From NCBI GenBank assembly GCA_011799875.1, contig CM022300.1, forward strand, positions 168,037,837 to 168,101,836: 64,000 nt of DNA, read 5' to 3'. Position numbers and translations under genes: made by a program. A model generated the notes under the pieces. That model searched no databases. It saw nothing but the letters and a program-made list of their open reading frames with translations, and was not told where the DNA came from. This DNA is from Thinopyrum elongatum (lineage: Eukaryota > Streptophyta > Magnoliopsida > Poales > Poaceae). Shown here one piece after another: positions 35,376 through 46,500 of this stretch. The number at the start of each line of letters is the position of its first letter. Position 1 is the stretch's first letter.

Positions 35376-36261
35376 TGTCGGATTTCGGGTTCCACAAACC
35401 CTTGAGAGGTTCAAACTCTGGGGTGCGTGCGAAGAACTCGTCCACCGCAGTCTACCTACTTGCTAATCTCACAGCCTAGCTCGACGAACTGTAAGGAAAG
35501 GAGACACAGCAGTTTACCCAGGTTCGGGCCACCTTGCTATGTAAAACCCTACTCCTGCTTTGTGGTGGATTGGCTTCGAGGGGCTGAGGATGAACTAGTA
35601 CAGTGGCGAACAGCCTCAGGAGGAGAGGTGTTCTTGAGCTCGAGTGAGCTGGTGGGGCGAGGGTGATCTGAATGATCCGTCCCCTTCTATGGTGGTGGCT
35701 AAGTCCTATTATAGTGGCCTTGGTCCTCTCCCCAAATGAAGGCGGGAAGGGATCCCACAACGGCCAAATTTGAAGGGAGACAACTAGTACATGCTATCCT
35801 GACAAAAGTAGTCTTCGCCTGCAAAAGCGTCTAGTCGTGACGCCGTGGTGGGCTCGGTGATGACCTCCGTCCTGCCATCCTGGCGGTCTTGGTCTTGTTG
35901 CACGGGAGTGAAAACCTTTGGCTGATTCCTTGGGACTCCGCGCCTGTGCTTGCCTCCTTGGCACCAAAGAGGAAACTGGTACACTGCGCCCGCTGGTGCC
36001 CGCCTAGCCTTGGTCGTCATGGCTCACGTCATCCGGACCTCACAAGGTGAGGCTTGCATAGAACTCTCCACTCCTCAAGAGCCAGCCTGAGGAGGCCGCT
36101 CCTCGTGGGGGTCTTGGTGTCATCCGCCTCGCAAGGATTGGCCCCTCGCGAGGGTCTTGAGTTGTTATCGCTGAAGCTGGGCCGTACCAGGCCATCGATG
36201 GAGCCACGCCGTGGGCCGCAGGCAAGAAAGTCTGGGTACCCCCATTCCCAGAACACCGACA
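35376..36261 (-). mobile_element. 3' LTR of element C
   Basis: On the minus strand it begins TGTCGGTGTTCTGGG at 36261 and ends ATCCGACA at 35376. It is preceded by the purine-rich tract CCCGGGGGCTAC. The same length as the 5' LTR and the flanking GCCCC define it. Its TATA region reads TATAATAG, one base shorter than in the 5' LTR. Confidence 0.9.
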
Positions 36262-36505
36262 GTAGCCCCCGGGCCCAAGGCGCGCCTGAACTTGGCTTCG
36301 AGGCGAAGCCAAGGGGCAAGTGCGGAGCGCCGCGGGCCCTAACCACCTGCGGCCTTGGTCGACGCCTGGCGATTGATGGGATGTGGGTGTCTCCACTTCC
36401 CCACGCTGCCTCGGCAACCGTTCAACTTGACGAGACTCTGCTGCATGCAGAGAAAAACCATCATTGCGTGGGATCGTGGAGGCCGGTGGTTGGCCTCCCT
36501 CCGGC

Positions 36506-36512
36506 TATAAAT
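36506..36512 (+). promoter_or_regulatory. TATA box of the antisense B3-type gene
   Basis: CTATAAATGAGG stands ~92 bp upstream of the ATG at 36604 on the plus strand, outside the LTR and within the element. Its position suggests a separate promoter for the antisense gene. Element A'' has a weaker TAAAAGGGGG word in the corresponding place (60901-60910). Confidence 0.55.
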
Positions 36513-36603
36513 GAGGGGAGGGGCAGAGCCCCCCTCACTCATCTCCATCTTCTCGCTGCCCGCTCCCTCTTCTTCTTCACCTCCCCGTCCTGCCGTAGCA
36601 TCC

Positions 36604-37446
36604 ATGGCGCTGACGAGGAGGTTCTCTGCCGCCGAGAAAGGGAAGGCCCCCAAGGAGGGGCCGGGTTCACCGCCAAACAAGAGAGGGCGTGGCCGCCCCC
36701 GCAAGCATGCTGCGACCCTGGCAGTAGCTCCTCGGGGGCGTGGGCGCGCTCCTTCGAGGGCCGGCGTTGCTTTGGGCTTCCGCAGTGGTGCTTCTTCTCG
36801 AGGCAGGGGCCGCCAAGGGCGAGGCAGCCCCTGCGATGAGGGGCGGCGCGCCGTGGTTGCCCGGCCTCCTCGGCCGCGCTTCCACTCGGCGGATGTGCTG
36901 CTGGAGTTTGTCGTGTGGTCGGAGAGGCCCGCCGGCACCTTGCTCCCGCTCCCACGCTTCTTCATGAGTGACCTGCCGGTCGCGGGGCTTGACGGCCTCT
37001 GGCTGCAGGCTGACGGTTGCTGCAGCAAGGCTTCCTGGGTTGGGGTCGAAGTCACCGCGACGGGCAGCGTGTCCTTGACCCGTGGTTGGCAGGCGTTTGC
37101 CCGCGCGTGAGGCCTAAGCGGGACGCACACCCTTCATTTCAGGTATGACGGCCTCGTGACCCTCTATGTGAGGGTGTTCGGGGAGGACGGCCATCGTGCG
37201 AGGTGCTGCCCGGAAGACGGCAACGGCGACGATGAGCTTGGCCTTGACGACGGCCGTGACGGCGACGAGGGTGAGCTTGCCCTTGGCAATGGCCGCGCTT
37301 CCTTCAGCAGCGGTGGCTCCTCCTCCAGCGACAGCACCAGCAGCGGCGGCTACGACCAACCACCACGCCGCCGGGCTCGCATCGTGGAAGGCGATGGGTC
37401 GTCTCGTCGCCGCGCTCCAATGAAGCGGGAGGAAGACTCGGACTGA
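36604..37446 (+). pseudogene. Antisense AT-hook/B3-like gene of element C
   Basis: A 280-codon plus-strand frame lies between integrase and the 3' LTR, antisense to pol. The N-terminus carries a canonical AT-hook, KRGRGRPRKH, for minor-groove DNA binding, in a basic Arg/Gly-rich region. Residues about 95-205 resemble a plant B3 DNA-binding domain: VLLEFVVW, LPLPRFF, GLWLQADGC, SWVGVEV, SLTRGWQAFARA, then HFRYDGLVTLYVRVFG. The tail is acidic and Ser/Gly-rich and ends in basic residues. One TGA at 37108-37110, inside the B3-like part, is the only break; the frame continues unchanged after it. The ATG is chosen for its distance to the TATA box and because A'' has a similar MARGRGR start. Function is unknown. 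A role in targeting or regulating the element is conceivable but unproven. Confidence 0.75.
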
Positions 37447-38380
37447 GCCCGGGGGCCACCGGAGCCTGGCCTCGGGAGCTGCTGCGATCGTGTGGCCCAC
37501 TTTTGTTTAACCTTTCCTTTCTCCTGCATTTGAAAAAAGTAGAGGGCCCCGCTGGGGCATGTAATGAACCAAGGCACTTGTGCCATTATGCTATGTTTGT
37601 TATTTTGATATTGTGCCGGGATACCGATATTCCGATGAGGTGCGGTTAGAATAACTTAGCTTGATATGCTTGCTGTAGTTTCCCGCCTCGCGAGGGTGCG
37701 CCTCTTCAGCAACATCTGGCGAAGTTTGCTTCTTAACGACTCAGGGGCCGTCGGGCCTCAGGTGGCATTGTACAGCTGCAGAATTATTAGAAAACTTCAC
37801 AGGGTGTCATGCCCTTCCTTGCGCGAGCCCCCGAGCGTGGGTTGGTTGTGGCTGGTGCACCGCGTCGCGATGCCCGGAGGCACGGACTTGAGAAGGTACG
37901 CGTGCCCACGAGCTTGTTTGAGAGTGTCTCGCAAGGATTTAAGGACCGAAGCTCTGGGGCAACAGGGCTTCGGTGAGGTGTGGTCGCGGGCGAGCGCCAA
38001 GCGCACACACCTACCTAGCCCCCGCGAGCAGGACGCGTGATGAGGAGCGATGGGAAACTGCCGCTCTTCCTGGGACAAGGATGGAGAGGTGAACAAGCGG
38101 AAAAGAAAGTTCCAGCTCTGGCAAACGAGAAACGCGAAAACTCCAAATTCCATTAAGAAGTTGCAAACCAACTACATAAAGCAAGCAAAAGAACAGCCAC
38201 GTCCGGCACCTAGTCTAGTGTTCTCACCAGCGCGGAGCTAAGTGCTACCACTAGGACATGGGAGGGAGCCCCCGTGAGGCCCGCGGGCGACACTCAGGAG
38301 ACTCCGAGGCGTGTACAACCCCACTCATTATTACGTGAGAGTGTCACGAGCGGAGACCTTCATAGGCACGGGGCCTTGCT
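37447..38380. other. Spacer between the antisense gene and integrase in element C
   Basis: No gene is supported. The stretch starts just after the antisense stop, with an AT-rich part at 37500-37680 that could hold its 3' end. It continues with GC-rich sequence containing chance frames. Spacers in the same place occur in elements A and A''. Confidence 0.4.
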
Positions 38381-41300
38381 TCATGGGTAGAACTTCCGGA
38401 GGTGCTGGATCTTCCAGGCGTTCTGGATGGGGATCCCGTCCTTCGTCTCCAGGCGCGCGGCGCCAGGACTGGAGACACGGGCGATCTTGAACGGGCCCTC
38501 CCACATGGGTGAGAGGTTATGCAGCCCCTCCCTGGAGAGTACCCGCCTCAGGACGAGATGACCCACCTCGAGCGTCCTCGAGCGGATGCTGCGGCAGTGG
38601 TACCACCGCAGCACCTGCTGGTACCTTGCCGCTCGGAGCCAGGCTTGCCAGCGGCGTTCCTCCCCCAACACGAGGTCCATCCCCCGCGTGGCGTCCTGGC
38701 ATGCCTTGTGAAACGCCAAGACCCGCATGGAGCGATGCTTGACCTCGTGAGGGAGAACCGCTTCGGCTCCGTAGATGAGGAAGAACGGAGTCTCGCCCGT
38801 CGGCTTGGTTGCGGTGGTGCGGATGGACCACAGCACGGACTGGAGCTCGTTGAGCCAGCCCCTGCCGCAGGCCTCGAGCTTCTTCTTGAAGGTGCTTATC
38901 TTCAGGCCTCTTGTTGCCGTGCTCGGCCTGGCCATTGCTCCTGGGGTGTGCCACCGAAGCGTAGCATATCTGCGTTCCAAGGTTAGCACAGTATGTTTTG
39001 AAAAGGTTGCTGGTGAACTGTGAGCCATTATCGGTCATGATGCGGTTAGGAACCCCGAACCGGCTCACGAGGCCTTTGATGAACTTGACGGCCGAGCCAG
39101 CCGGGATGGTGCGGACAGCTTCCACCTCCGCCCACTTGGTGAACTTGTCGATGGCGATGTAGAGGTAGTGGTAGCCCCCGGGCGCCCGTGGGAATGGCCC
39201 CAAGATGTCCAGCCCCCAGACCACGAACGGCCGTGTGAGTGGGATGGTCTGGAGGCCCTGAGCGGGTTGGTGGATCTGCTTGGTGTGGAACTGGCAGGCT
39301 TCACAGGACTTCACCAGCTCGGTAGCATCGTTGAGCACCGTGGGCCAGTAGAACCCGCTGCGGAATGCCTTGCCCACGAGTGTGCGCAATGAAGAGTGAT
39401 GCCCACAGTCCCCACCATGTATATCGGCCAGCAGCTCGCATCCCTGCTCTCTGGAGATGCAACATAAAGAAACATCATTTGGACGCCTCCGATAGAGCTC
39501 ACCATCCTGGATGCAGTATGCTGTTGCCTGGCGGGCCACATGCTCCGCATCTTCCTCCTTCTTCGGCAGGGTGCCCCGAAGTAGGTACGCCTTGAACTCC
39601 TCGGTCCAACACCCCTCCTGAGGTTCCATCGCGAGGAGGAGGCGAGCTCCTGAGGTCGGGCCACAAGCCGGGGCGCCCGACGGAGGAGCCTGGGGGAGGT
39701 CCTCGTGAGGAGGTGCTGGTTCTGTGGTGGGTGGAGCTGCCGATGGCTTGAAGAGCCGCTCTTCGAAGACGCCAGGCTCCTGAGACAGACTCCGGGATGC
39801 CCTCTTGGCGATGTCATCCGCCTCCTTGTTTGTGCCTCACGGCACATGCTGATATTCTAGGCCCAAGAATCGTTTCTCAATTTTGCGTACCTCCTCTAGG
39901 TATGCTTCCATGTGCTTGTCCTTTGGGGTGTACTCCTTGTTGGAGAAGTTGACGAGGAGCTGCGAGTCGCCCCTGATGGTGAGGCGCCTGACCCCCAGTG
40001 CTGCGGCAGCCTTGAGTCCTGCGATCAGGCCCTCGTACTCCGCAATGTTGTTGGAGACCTTCTCGCCATGTTGGAAGCAGAGTTGCACGGCATAGTAGAG
40101 CTTGTCTTTGGCGGGTGAAATAAGCACAGCTCCAGCCCCCGCGCCCTAGCGTGAGAACGCGTCGTCGAAGTACATGATCCAACCATCTGGTGCCTCATCG
40201 CCGGGTATGAGCGAGCGGTCCTCGCACACTTCACGGTCAGGGACATCAGTCCATTCCGCCACAAAGTCAGCGAGGGCCGCACCCTTGATGATCCTGGTGG
40301 TACTGAACTCCAACTGGAATGCTTGCAGCTCAATGTTCCATTCGGCGACTCTTCCCGCAGCGTTGGGACTCCGGAGCACCCTCTCCAGAGGGTAAGCTGA
40401 GACAACCTTGATGGGGTGGCCCTGGAAGTAGTGGCGCAACTTTCGGGAGGCAACGAGGAGCGCGAGCAGTAGCTTCTATGGCATGGGGTAGCGTGCCCGC
40501 GCGTCTCGCAGCACCGTGCTGATGAAGTATACCGGGTGCTCGACGAGGGAGGAGGCATTGGTGAGGTCTTGCAACTCCTGAGTCTGCGGGCCCTCAGGAG
40601 ACTTATCATCCACCATGGCAGCCGTGCCCTGAGGAGTACCGTCCTCAGGAGACCCACTGCCTGGGGGGTTGGCTGAGGTCTCAGGAGCGTTGTTGGCCGG
40701 TGGTGCAGCCGGAGCCTCAGGAGCGCCATCTTGAGACCGCGGTGCCCCATCTGGCGACGGGGTGCCTCGTCGTGAACCCTTGGCCAGGCGCTCCTCCCTC
40801 ACTGCCACCAGTGCTGTGGAGGCTGAGTGAGGCGTGGCTGCCAAGTAGAGCACCAGGGGCTCAAGGGGACGTGGCGCCGCCATGACCGGCGGGCTGGTGA
40901 GGTACTTCTTGAGATCTTGGAAGGCCGTGTCAGCCTCCGGAGTCCACTTGAATGGTCCTTTCTTTTTCATTAGCTTGAAGAACAGGAGGGTGCGTTCTCC
41001 CAACTTGGAGATGAAACGCCCTAGCGAGGTCACGCAACCTGCCAGCTTCTGCATCTCCTTGAGAGTCTGCGGCGGGCTCATCCTTTCTATGGCCTTGTTC
41101 TCTGGGTTAGCCTCGATCCCTCTGTGCGATACAAAGAAGCCCAACAGCTTGCCGGATGGGATGCCAAACACACATTTCCCCAGGTTTTGTCACAGATCCA
41201 CCTTGCGCAGGCTGGCAAATGTTTCCTCCAGGTCTTCAATAAGGGTCCTTGCCTCCCAAGACTTCACCACTATGTCATTGACGTATGCCTCTGCGTTCCT

Positions 41301-41936
41301 CCCGAGCTCCTGGCCCAGAGCGATGTGCATCAGCCGCTGGAAGGTTGCTCCGGCGTTACGCAGCCCAAACGGCATGCAGGTGTAGCAATACACCCCGCAT
41401 GGGGTCAAGAAAGCCGTCTTCTCAACATATTGCACCGCCATCTTGATTTGGTGATAGCCTGAGAAGGCGTCTAGGAAGCACAACAGGTCACAATCAGCGG
41501 TGGAGTCGACGATCTAATCGATACGTGGAAGCGGAAAGGGGTCTTGAGGGCAAGCCTTGTTGAGGTTAGTGAAGTCGACGCACATACGCTCCTTTCCGCC
41601 CTTCTTGAGGACGATGATCGGGTTCACCAACCATTCTAGGTACCGCACCTCCCGAATGACACCAGCCTCTTGCAACTTGCGGGTCTCTTGGACGATGAAC
41701 TACTGCTTCTCTATGGACTGCCGCCGCGCCTTCTGCTTTACCGGTCGTGCATTAGGGCACACCCTAAGGTGATGCTCGATTATTCCCCTCGGGATCCCAA
41801 CCAGATCCTTGGGCTCCCATGCGAACACTTCCTTGTTCGCGCGTAAGAAGTCGACCAACGCCTTTTCTTGATCTGGAGAGAGGCTGGCACCTATGGTGAA
41901 GGTGGCACCCGACGCCCCGTCTTCATCGACCGACAC
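38381..41936 (-). pseudogene. pol: Element C pol: RT, RNases H, integrase
   Basis: The domain order is as in element A. RT has AYVND where a working enzyme has AYVDD or AYMDD: the first catalytic Asp codon is AAT (41277-41279). The second RNase H keeps GDSQ (near 39960). Integrase has CEACQ, DILG, TDNG and NGQAE. In-frame stops are TAG at 41700, 41514, 40476 and 40146, and TGA at 41190 and 39837 (lowest base given). A frameshift with a small deletion at about 38925-38935, just after NGQAE, moves the integrase C-terminus (to 38381) to another frame. Between the RNases H is a Pro/Ala/Thr-rich linker (about 40560-40800). It ends LRKFYP, as in A''. Confidence 0.9.
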
Positions 41937-42995
41937 CTACTTCGTCTCGGCCCGATCTTGAGAGAACAACTGCTTCTTCTTCACTGGCGCAACCCCCGGA
42001 GCCTCTGGGGCCCCTTCCTCAGTCGGCCATGCGGCCGCCGCGGCCCTGAAGGCGAGCTTGAGGGCCAATAGCGCGTCCTTGGTGTCTCCTGCCACGTTAA
42101 GGACGCCGCCACTTCCCGGCATCTTCATGAGGTTGTAGGCAGGGTGAGTCGCTGCCATGAACTTGGCCAGGGCCGGGTACCCGAGGATGGCGTTGTACGG
42201 GAGGCTGATGCGGGCGATGTCGAAGTCGATAAGCTCGATGCGGTAGTTGTCGCGGGTGCCGAAGGTGACGAGGAGGCGGATCTGCCCGAGGGGGTTGGTG
42301 GAGCCGTTGACGACTCCAGAGAAGGGCTTCGTGGGGCGGAGCCGGCCATGGGGCACATGAAGCAAGCCGAATGCTTCCACCGAGAGCACATTGAGGCTGG
42401 CTCCTCCATCGATGAGGGTCTTGGTGACCACCACGTTGCAGATGGTGGGGGTGCAGAGCAATGGGAGAGCGCCGGCACCGGCCGTGACCGCGGGGTGGTC
42501 CCTGGAGTCGAAGGTGAGGTCGGCGTTGGGCTCCGCCCAACCCGATGGCACTGCTCGCTGCACGTGGGCGTCATCCACCTGGCGAAAGAACTGCTTGATG
42601 TGGCGATCCGAGGGCGGTACCTGCGAGCCGCCGCGGATGGCTGCGACAATGTGAGGTGCCAGCGCCACGAATTGCATGACGACAAGGCCGCGCAGCTCCT
42701 CCCAGGAGGCCACCGAAGATTCCGGCAGGCCTAGGAGCCAAGCGCGCAGCACGCCCGTGAGGGCCATGGGGAGCCAATTCGCCATGACCTTGTCTTCACC
42801 GTCAATTGCTAGAACCGCCTCCTCATACGCCTGGAGAAACCCCACAGGGTCTGCCGCGCCGTCGTAGCAAGGCGGCATCTCCGGCCTGAACTTGGGCAGC
42901 CACTGCACTAGCTGTAAGGCGGGGGTGAAGGCCCGGAAACCCACAGCGCCTCCGTGCGCACCCGTCGATCCAGTCGGAGAAGAGGCGCCCTCCAT
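41937..42995 (-). pseudogene. Element C gag remnant fused to protease
   Basis: The frame starts MEGASSP at 42995. It holds a short gag-core part (WLPKFRPEMPPCYDG, WLLGLPESSVASWEEL) and then passes directly into the protease (TLIDGGASLNVLS, PYNAILGYPALAKF). Compared with element A, about 1 kb is gone: the rest of the gag core, the basic region and the zinc knuckle. The reading frame is kept across the deletion. The product could not package RNA by itself. A TAG at 41937-41939 in the spacer before RT ends the frame. Confidence 0.8.
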
Positions 42996-43051
42996 GAGAA
43001 CTGAACGGTGAAGGCGGAGTGCGGCAGACGGAGATGCGAAGTTTCGATGCA

Positions 43052-43069
43052 CCCCTACATGGCGCGCCA
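43052..43069 (-). promoter_or_regulatory. Primer-binding site of element C
   Basis: TGGCGCGCCATGTAGGGG on the minus strand lies two bases inside the 5' LTR end (43072). It matches the sites of A, A' and B. Confidence 0.75.
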
Positions 43070-43071
43070 AA

Positions 43072-43957
43072 TGTCGGATTTCGGGTTCCGCAAACCCTTG
43101 AGAGGTTCAAACTCTGGGGTGGGTGCGAAGAACTCGTCCTCCCCAGTCTGCCTACTCGCTAATCTCACAGCCTAGCTCGACGAACTATAAGGAAAAGAGA
43201 CATAGCAGTTTACCCAGGTTCGGGCCACCTTGCGGTGTAAAATCCTACTCCTGGTTTGTGGTGGATTGGCCTCGAGGGGCTGAGGATGAACTAGTACAGC
43301 AGCGAACAGCCTCAGGAGGAGAGGTGTTCTTGAGCTCGAGTGAGCTGGTGGGGTGAGGGTGATCTGAATGATCCGTCCCCTTCTATGGTGGTGGCTAAGT
43401 CCTATTTATAGTGGCCTTGGTCCTCTCCCCAAATGAAGGCGGGATGGGATCCCACAACGGCCAAATTTGAAGGGAGACAACCAGTACACGCTATCCTGAC
43501 AAAAGTAGTCTTCGCATGCAAAAGCGTCTGGTCGTGACGCCGTGGTGGGCTCGGTGATGACCTTCGTCCTGCCGTCCTGGCGGTCTAGGTCTTGTTGCAC
43601 GGGAATGGAAACCTTTGGTTGATTCCTCGAGACTCCGTGCCTGCGCTTGCCTTCTTGGCACCAAAGAGGAAACTGGTACACTGCGCCCGCTGGCACCCGC
43701 CTGGCCTTGGTCGTCATGGCTCACGTCATCCGGACCTCATGAGGTGAAGCTTGCATAGAACTCTCCACTCCTCAGGAGCCAGCCTGAGGAGGCCGCTCCT
43801 CGTGGGGTCTTGGTGTCGTCCGCCTCGTGAGGATTGGCCCCTCGCGAGGGTCTTGAGTTGTTGTCGCTGAAGCTGGGCCGTACCAGGCCATTGATGGAGC
43901 CACGCTGTGGGCCACAGGCAAGCAAGTCTGGGTACCCCCGTTCCCAGAACGCCGACA
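43072..43957 (-). mobile_element. 5' LTR of element C
   Basis: This 886-bp LTR starts TGTCGGCGTTCTGGG at 43957 and ends ATCCGACA at 43072 on the minus strand. A CTATAAATAG box lies at 43402-43411. It is related to the plus-strand LTR of element B (10458-11328), which has the same start and end words. Confidence 0.9.
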
Positions 43958-44425
43958 GCCCCAATAACTGTAAGATCTGCATCCGACGGTGGCAGTTATT
44001 GGACGAAAACAACAGTAAAAAAAGAAGTGCCATGGCATTTCACAAAACTGCCGCAAGACGCCCCTCCCCTGCCCATGACCCAATTTCTCAGAGTGTACAA
44101 CCTCTTAGTCGTTGCCTCTAAAGGCAGACCCACATGGTAGTAAAATATATTACTTTGTATAACGAAGATGGGTGCTGTGAGATGTACCTGCGCTGACAAG
44201 TGGACCCAACCGGTTATTTGATGTGCTAGAAATCGCTAGCATAGGCCTCTATGCTTGGAGGCGTCTGCAAGCATTTTTATCTAATAAGAGGCTAGGCATG
44301 CAACGTATAGAGGTAGACTTCAAGCTATTAGAGGCAGACATAGAGGCAGCAAAATGCCACACTTTGGATGCTCTGAAACTACCACACGAGCGTTCGCAAC
44401 GGCCATGGTCTGCTCCTTGGTGCGA
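43958..44425. repeat. Continuation of the low-copy island after element C
   Basis: The sequence at 43963-44085 resembles 32350-32460 (TAAGATCTGCATCCGA-type start, CGCCCCTCCCCT). A ~50-bp piece at 44371-44425 resembles 32465-32515. It is therefore a further partial copy of the SINA-locus upstream region, interrupted by an insert at about 44087-44370 with AGAGGCAGAC repeats. No coding is seen. Removing element C joins this directly to 35375. Confidence 0.5.
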
Positions 44426-44510
44426 TCTACAATATTATTAAAATAAAAGGCCGGGCTTTTGGCGCGTGGTGGGCGGGGGAGCTTGGCCTGTCGGTTTGCT
44501 AATGCTCACA

Positions 44511-44690
44511 TGCGGTCGCACATGTCAGTGATGTACCAAGCCGATGCGTGTCCCTTTGGTGAGCGGCGGGCTGGACCGACCGTGTGTTGGTGCTACTGGA
44601 TACATGCAGTCGCACATGTCAGTGACGCACCAAGCTGATGCGCGTCCCTTCGGTGAGCGATGGGCTGGACCGACCGTGTGTTGGGGCGAC
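44511..44690 (+). repeat. Two-copy ~94-bp tandem repeat
   Basis: CAGTCGCACATGTCAGTGA and the following ~65 bp, up to CGACCGTGTGTTGG, occur twice about 94 bp apart with a handful of differences. It is GC-rich, and no gene is recognised in it. Confidence 0.7.
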
Positions 44691-44739
44691 GCCAATGCGA
44701 CGGGCTGCAAGTTTACCGCCTAACTTAAATTTTAAAGGG

Positions 44740-45480
44740 TAACACTTGCTTTGGCTCCTTAATGAGATCGATCAATACAAATCCCCATTAGAAGGCGAGC
44801 GCGGCATTTTTCTGTGTGGGAAGCGAGGTTTTTTTTTCTTTTTGAGTATAGCGGGGGGCGTGGGAGTTTGCCCGAAGGTTTACATACGTTTCTCGGACGC
44901 GTACATGGGCCCGCATTCTCAGAGGGCATCGTGGCAGAGCCAGACGCCCGCAACCTCTTAGAGCAAAAAATGAGTGGCCAGCTGCTGGCTATTCTATAAT
45001 CAGTTTACAAATTCTCAATTTCACAGGTGATGTGATATCAGCCGTTCATTGATGTTGATCTAGAGGTCTTAGTGCCTGGGATTCACGTCCACAGTAACCT
45101 AATTGTACCTAGCAGTGTCTACGTTCTTCTAGAACCATCAACATGTCAGTGTGATCAATCCACACAAGAAGCTAGCAAACAACACCTCCACATTTGCCAC
45201 ATGGCTTCATTGATGCCGCCCCCACATCATTTTATTCATAAATATATTGGCTAAAAATGAGAGACATCACCTGAAACAAGATCTTGCTCGTATTTTGTTT
45301 CCCACTTGCTTTACACGTATCGGAAGTACTAGTGCCACATTATCTAAAGTCTTTCTACATGCATCAAATTATCACGTGGGCTACCTCTCTTTAGGGAAAT
45401 GTGCTCCACAGTGTACCCCGCGTGTGTTTACGAGGGAGGCAGTGCATGCATGTGTGCACCTCTTCTGTTCGTACATGTCC
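44740..45480. other. Island sequence without recognised feature
   Basis: A poly-T run is at 44828-44836. The rest is mixed-composition DNA with no long frame, LTR end or TIR that I can support. Confidence 0.3.
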
Positions 45481-46500
45481 TCCACCTAGTGGGTGTGTTA
45501 GTGAGAGAGAGGGGGAGATGGTGTGTGCGACATGCCTCTATACATATGTTTGTGTCAAAGAGAGGCATGAATACATAGCATGTATGTCCAGGGGGCGATA
45601 TAGGAGAAGAGAGGGGAAGGATCGTTTACACGAGATATCGATAGACACGGATAGAGGGAATAACTTTATGAGCATCCGAGCGCTAGGAAAGAGGGGGTGC
45701 ATGCTGGAAGATCATGCGGGAGGCCAACTAGACGAAGACAAGGAAGGAGTACAAGTACGAGATCGATAATTAAAGAGAGGGGATGCTAACGTGCGTGGGC
45801 GCGCATGTATGGTCGATAGATAAAGCAGAAGACATGGATGATGAGACGGGGAGGGACAATTAATGTGTGTGTGGTAGGCGGTCCTATGTAGAGAGTTCGT
45901 GGTTCAGGCGATGTGTTCGTGGGAAAAGAGGGGGAGACTCAACTAGAGATATAGATCGGTCGGTTTGTGTGGGGAGATAGCGAGAGACCTGGCTACACAT
46001 AGAGGGAAATAGATTGGTGCACATGCGTGCATGTGTTAGAGATAAAGAACACCCGGAGTGACAAAGAGAGGGAAAGGTGTGTGTGGTGGGAGGGGGGTGC
46101 AGCTAGCTAGGAGATGGTACGAGAGGCCTTGTATTAGTTAGTTAGCTTGTGACATTGTACGAGTGCAAGATGGATAACAACAGAGGGGGCGACAGTGCGT
46201 GTGTGCCTCATAGTTAGGGCGGGAGGCATGGATGGTGAGAGGAGGGGAGGGACTATGTGTGTACACGTTTGTTTGTGGTAGGAAGGCCTAGCTAGCTAGA
46301 GGGGTATGCCAATAGGTGTGTGTAGGAAAGAGGGAGATGGAGAGACCTAGAGAGATCGTGGGAGACTGGCCTAAACAACGAGAGCGTGTGTGCACGATGT
46401 AGATGATTCCTAGTGAGGAGTGTGTGTGCATATATGCATGCATGATAGGAAAGTTAATTGTATCCACAAAGGGAGGAGGAGTGTGTGCGTGGGTGTAAAA
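45480..46500 (+). repeat. GA/GT-rich degenerate repeat, copy 3
   Basis: The stretch is dominated by GAGAGAGG, TGTGTGTG and CTAGCTAG words on the plus strand, with no credible coding. It resembles 11517-12235 and 35110-35340. Its strand asymmetry (purines and G on the plus strand) runs for about 1 kb. It may be an old transcribed or replication-expanded region, but I do not recognise it. Confidence 0.45.

Larger units (their letters stand above)
35376..43957 (-). mobile_element. Element C: complete Tat-lineage retrotransposon with TSD
   Basis: Two 886-bp LTRs (35376-36261 and 43072-43957) flank gag-pro remnant, pol and an antisense B3-type gene. GCCCC occurs directly outside both ends (35371-35375 and 43958-43962), a perfect 5-bp target-site duplication. 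In the first ~345 bp the LTRs differ at about 17 bases plus one indel (~5%), so the insertion is not recent. Gag is largely deleted, the RT catalytic Asp is lost and seven stops break pol. The copy is therefore dead or would have needed help from another element. Confidence 0.92.

Noticed and set aside
36339..37130. 263-codon minus-strand frame opposite the B3-type gene
   Set aside because: GC-rich shadow. The B3 motifs, AT-hook and TATA box belong to the plus strand.
44759..45769. Small open frames in the low-copy island and GA/GT repeat
   Set aside because: Short, no recognisable domains, and partly made of GAGAGA or TGTGTG repeats.
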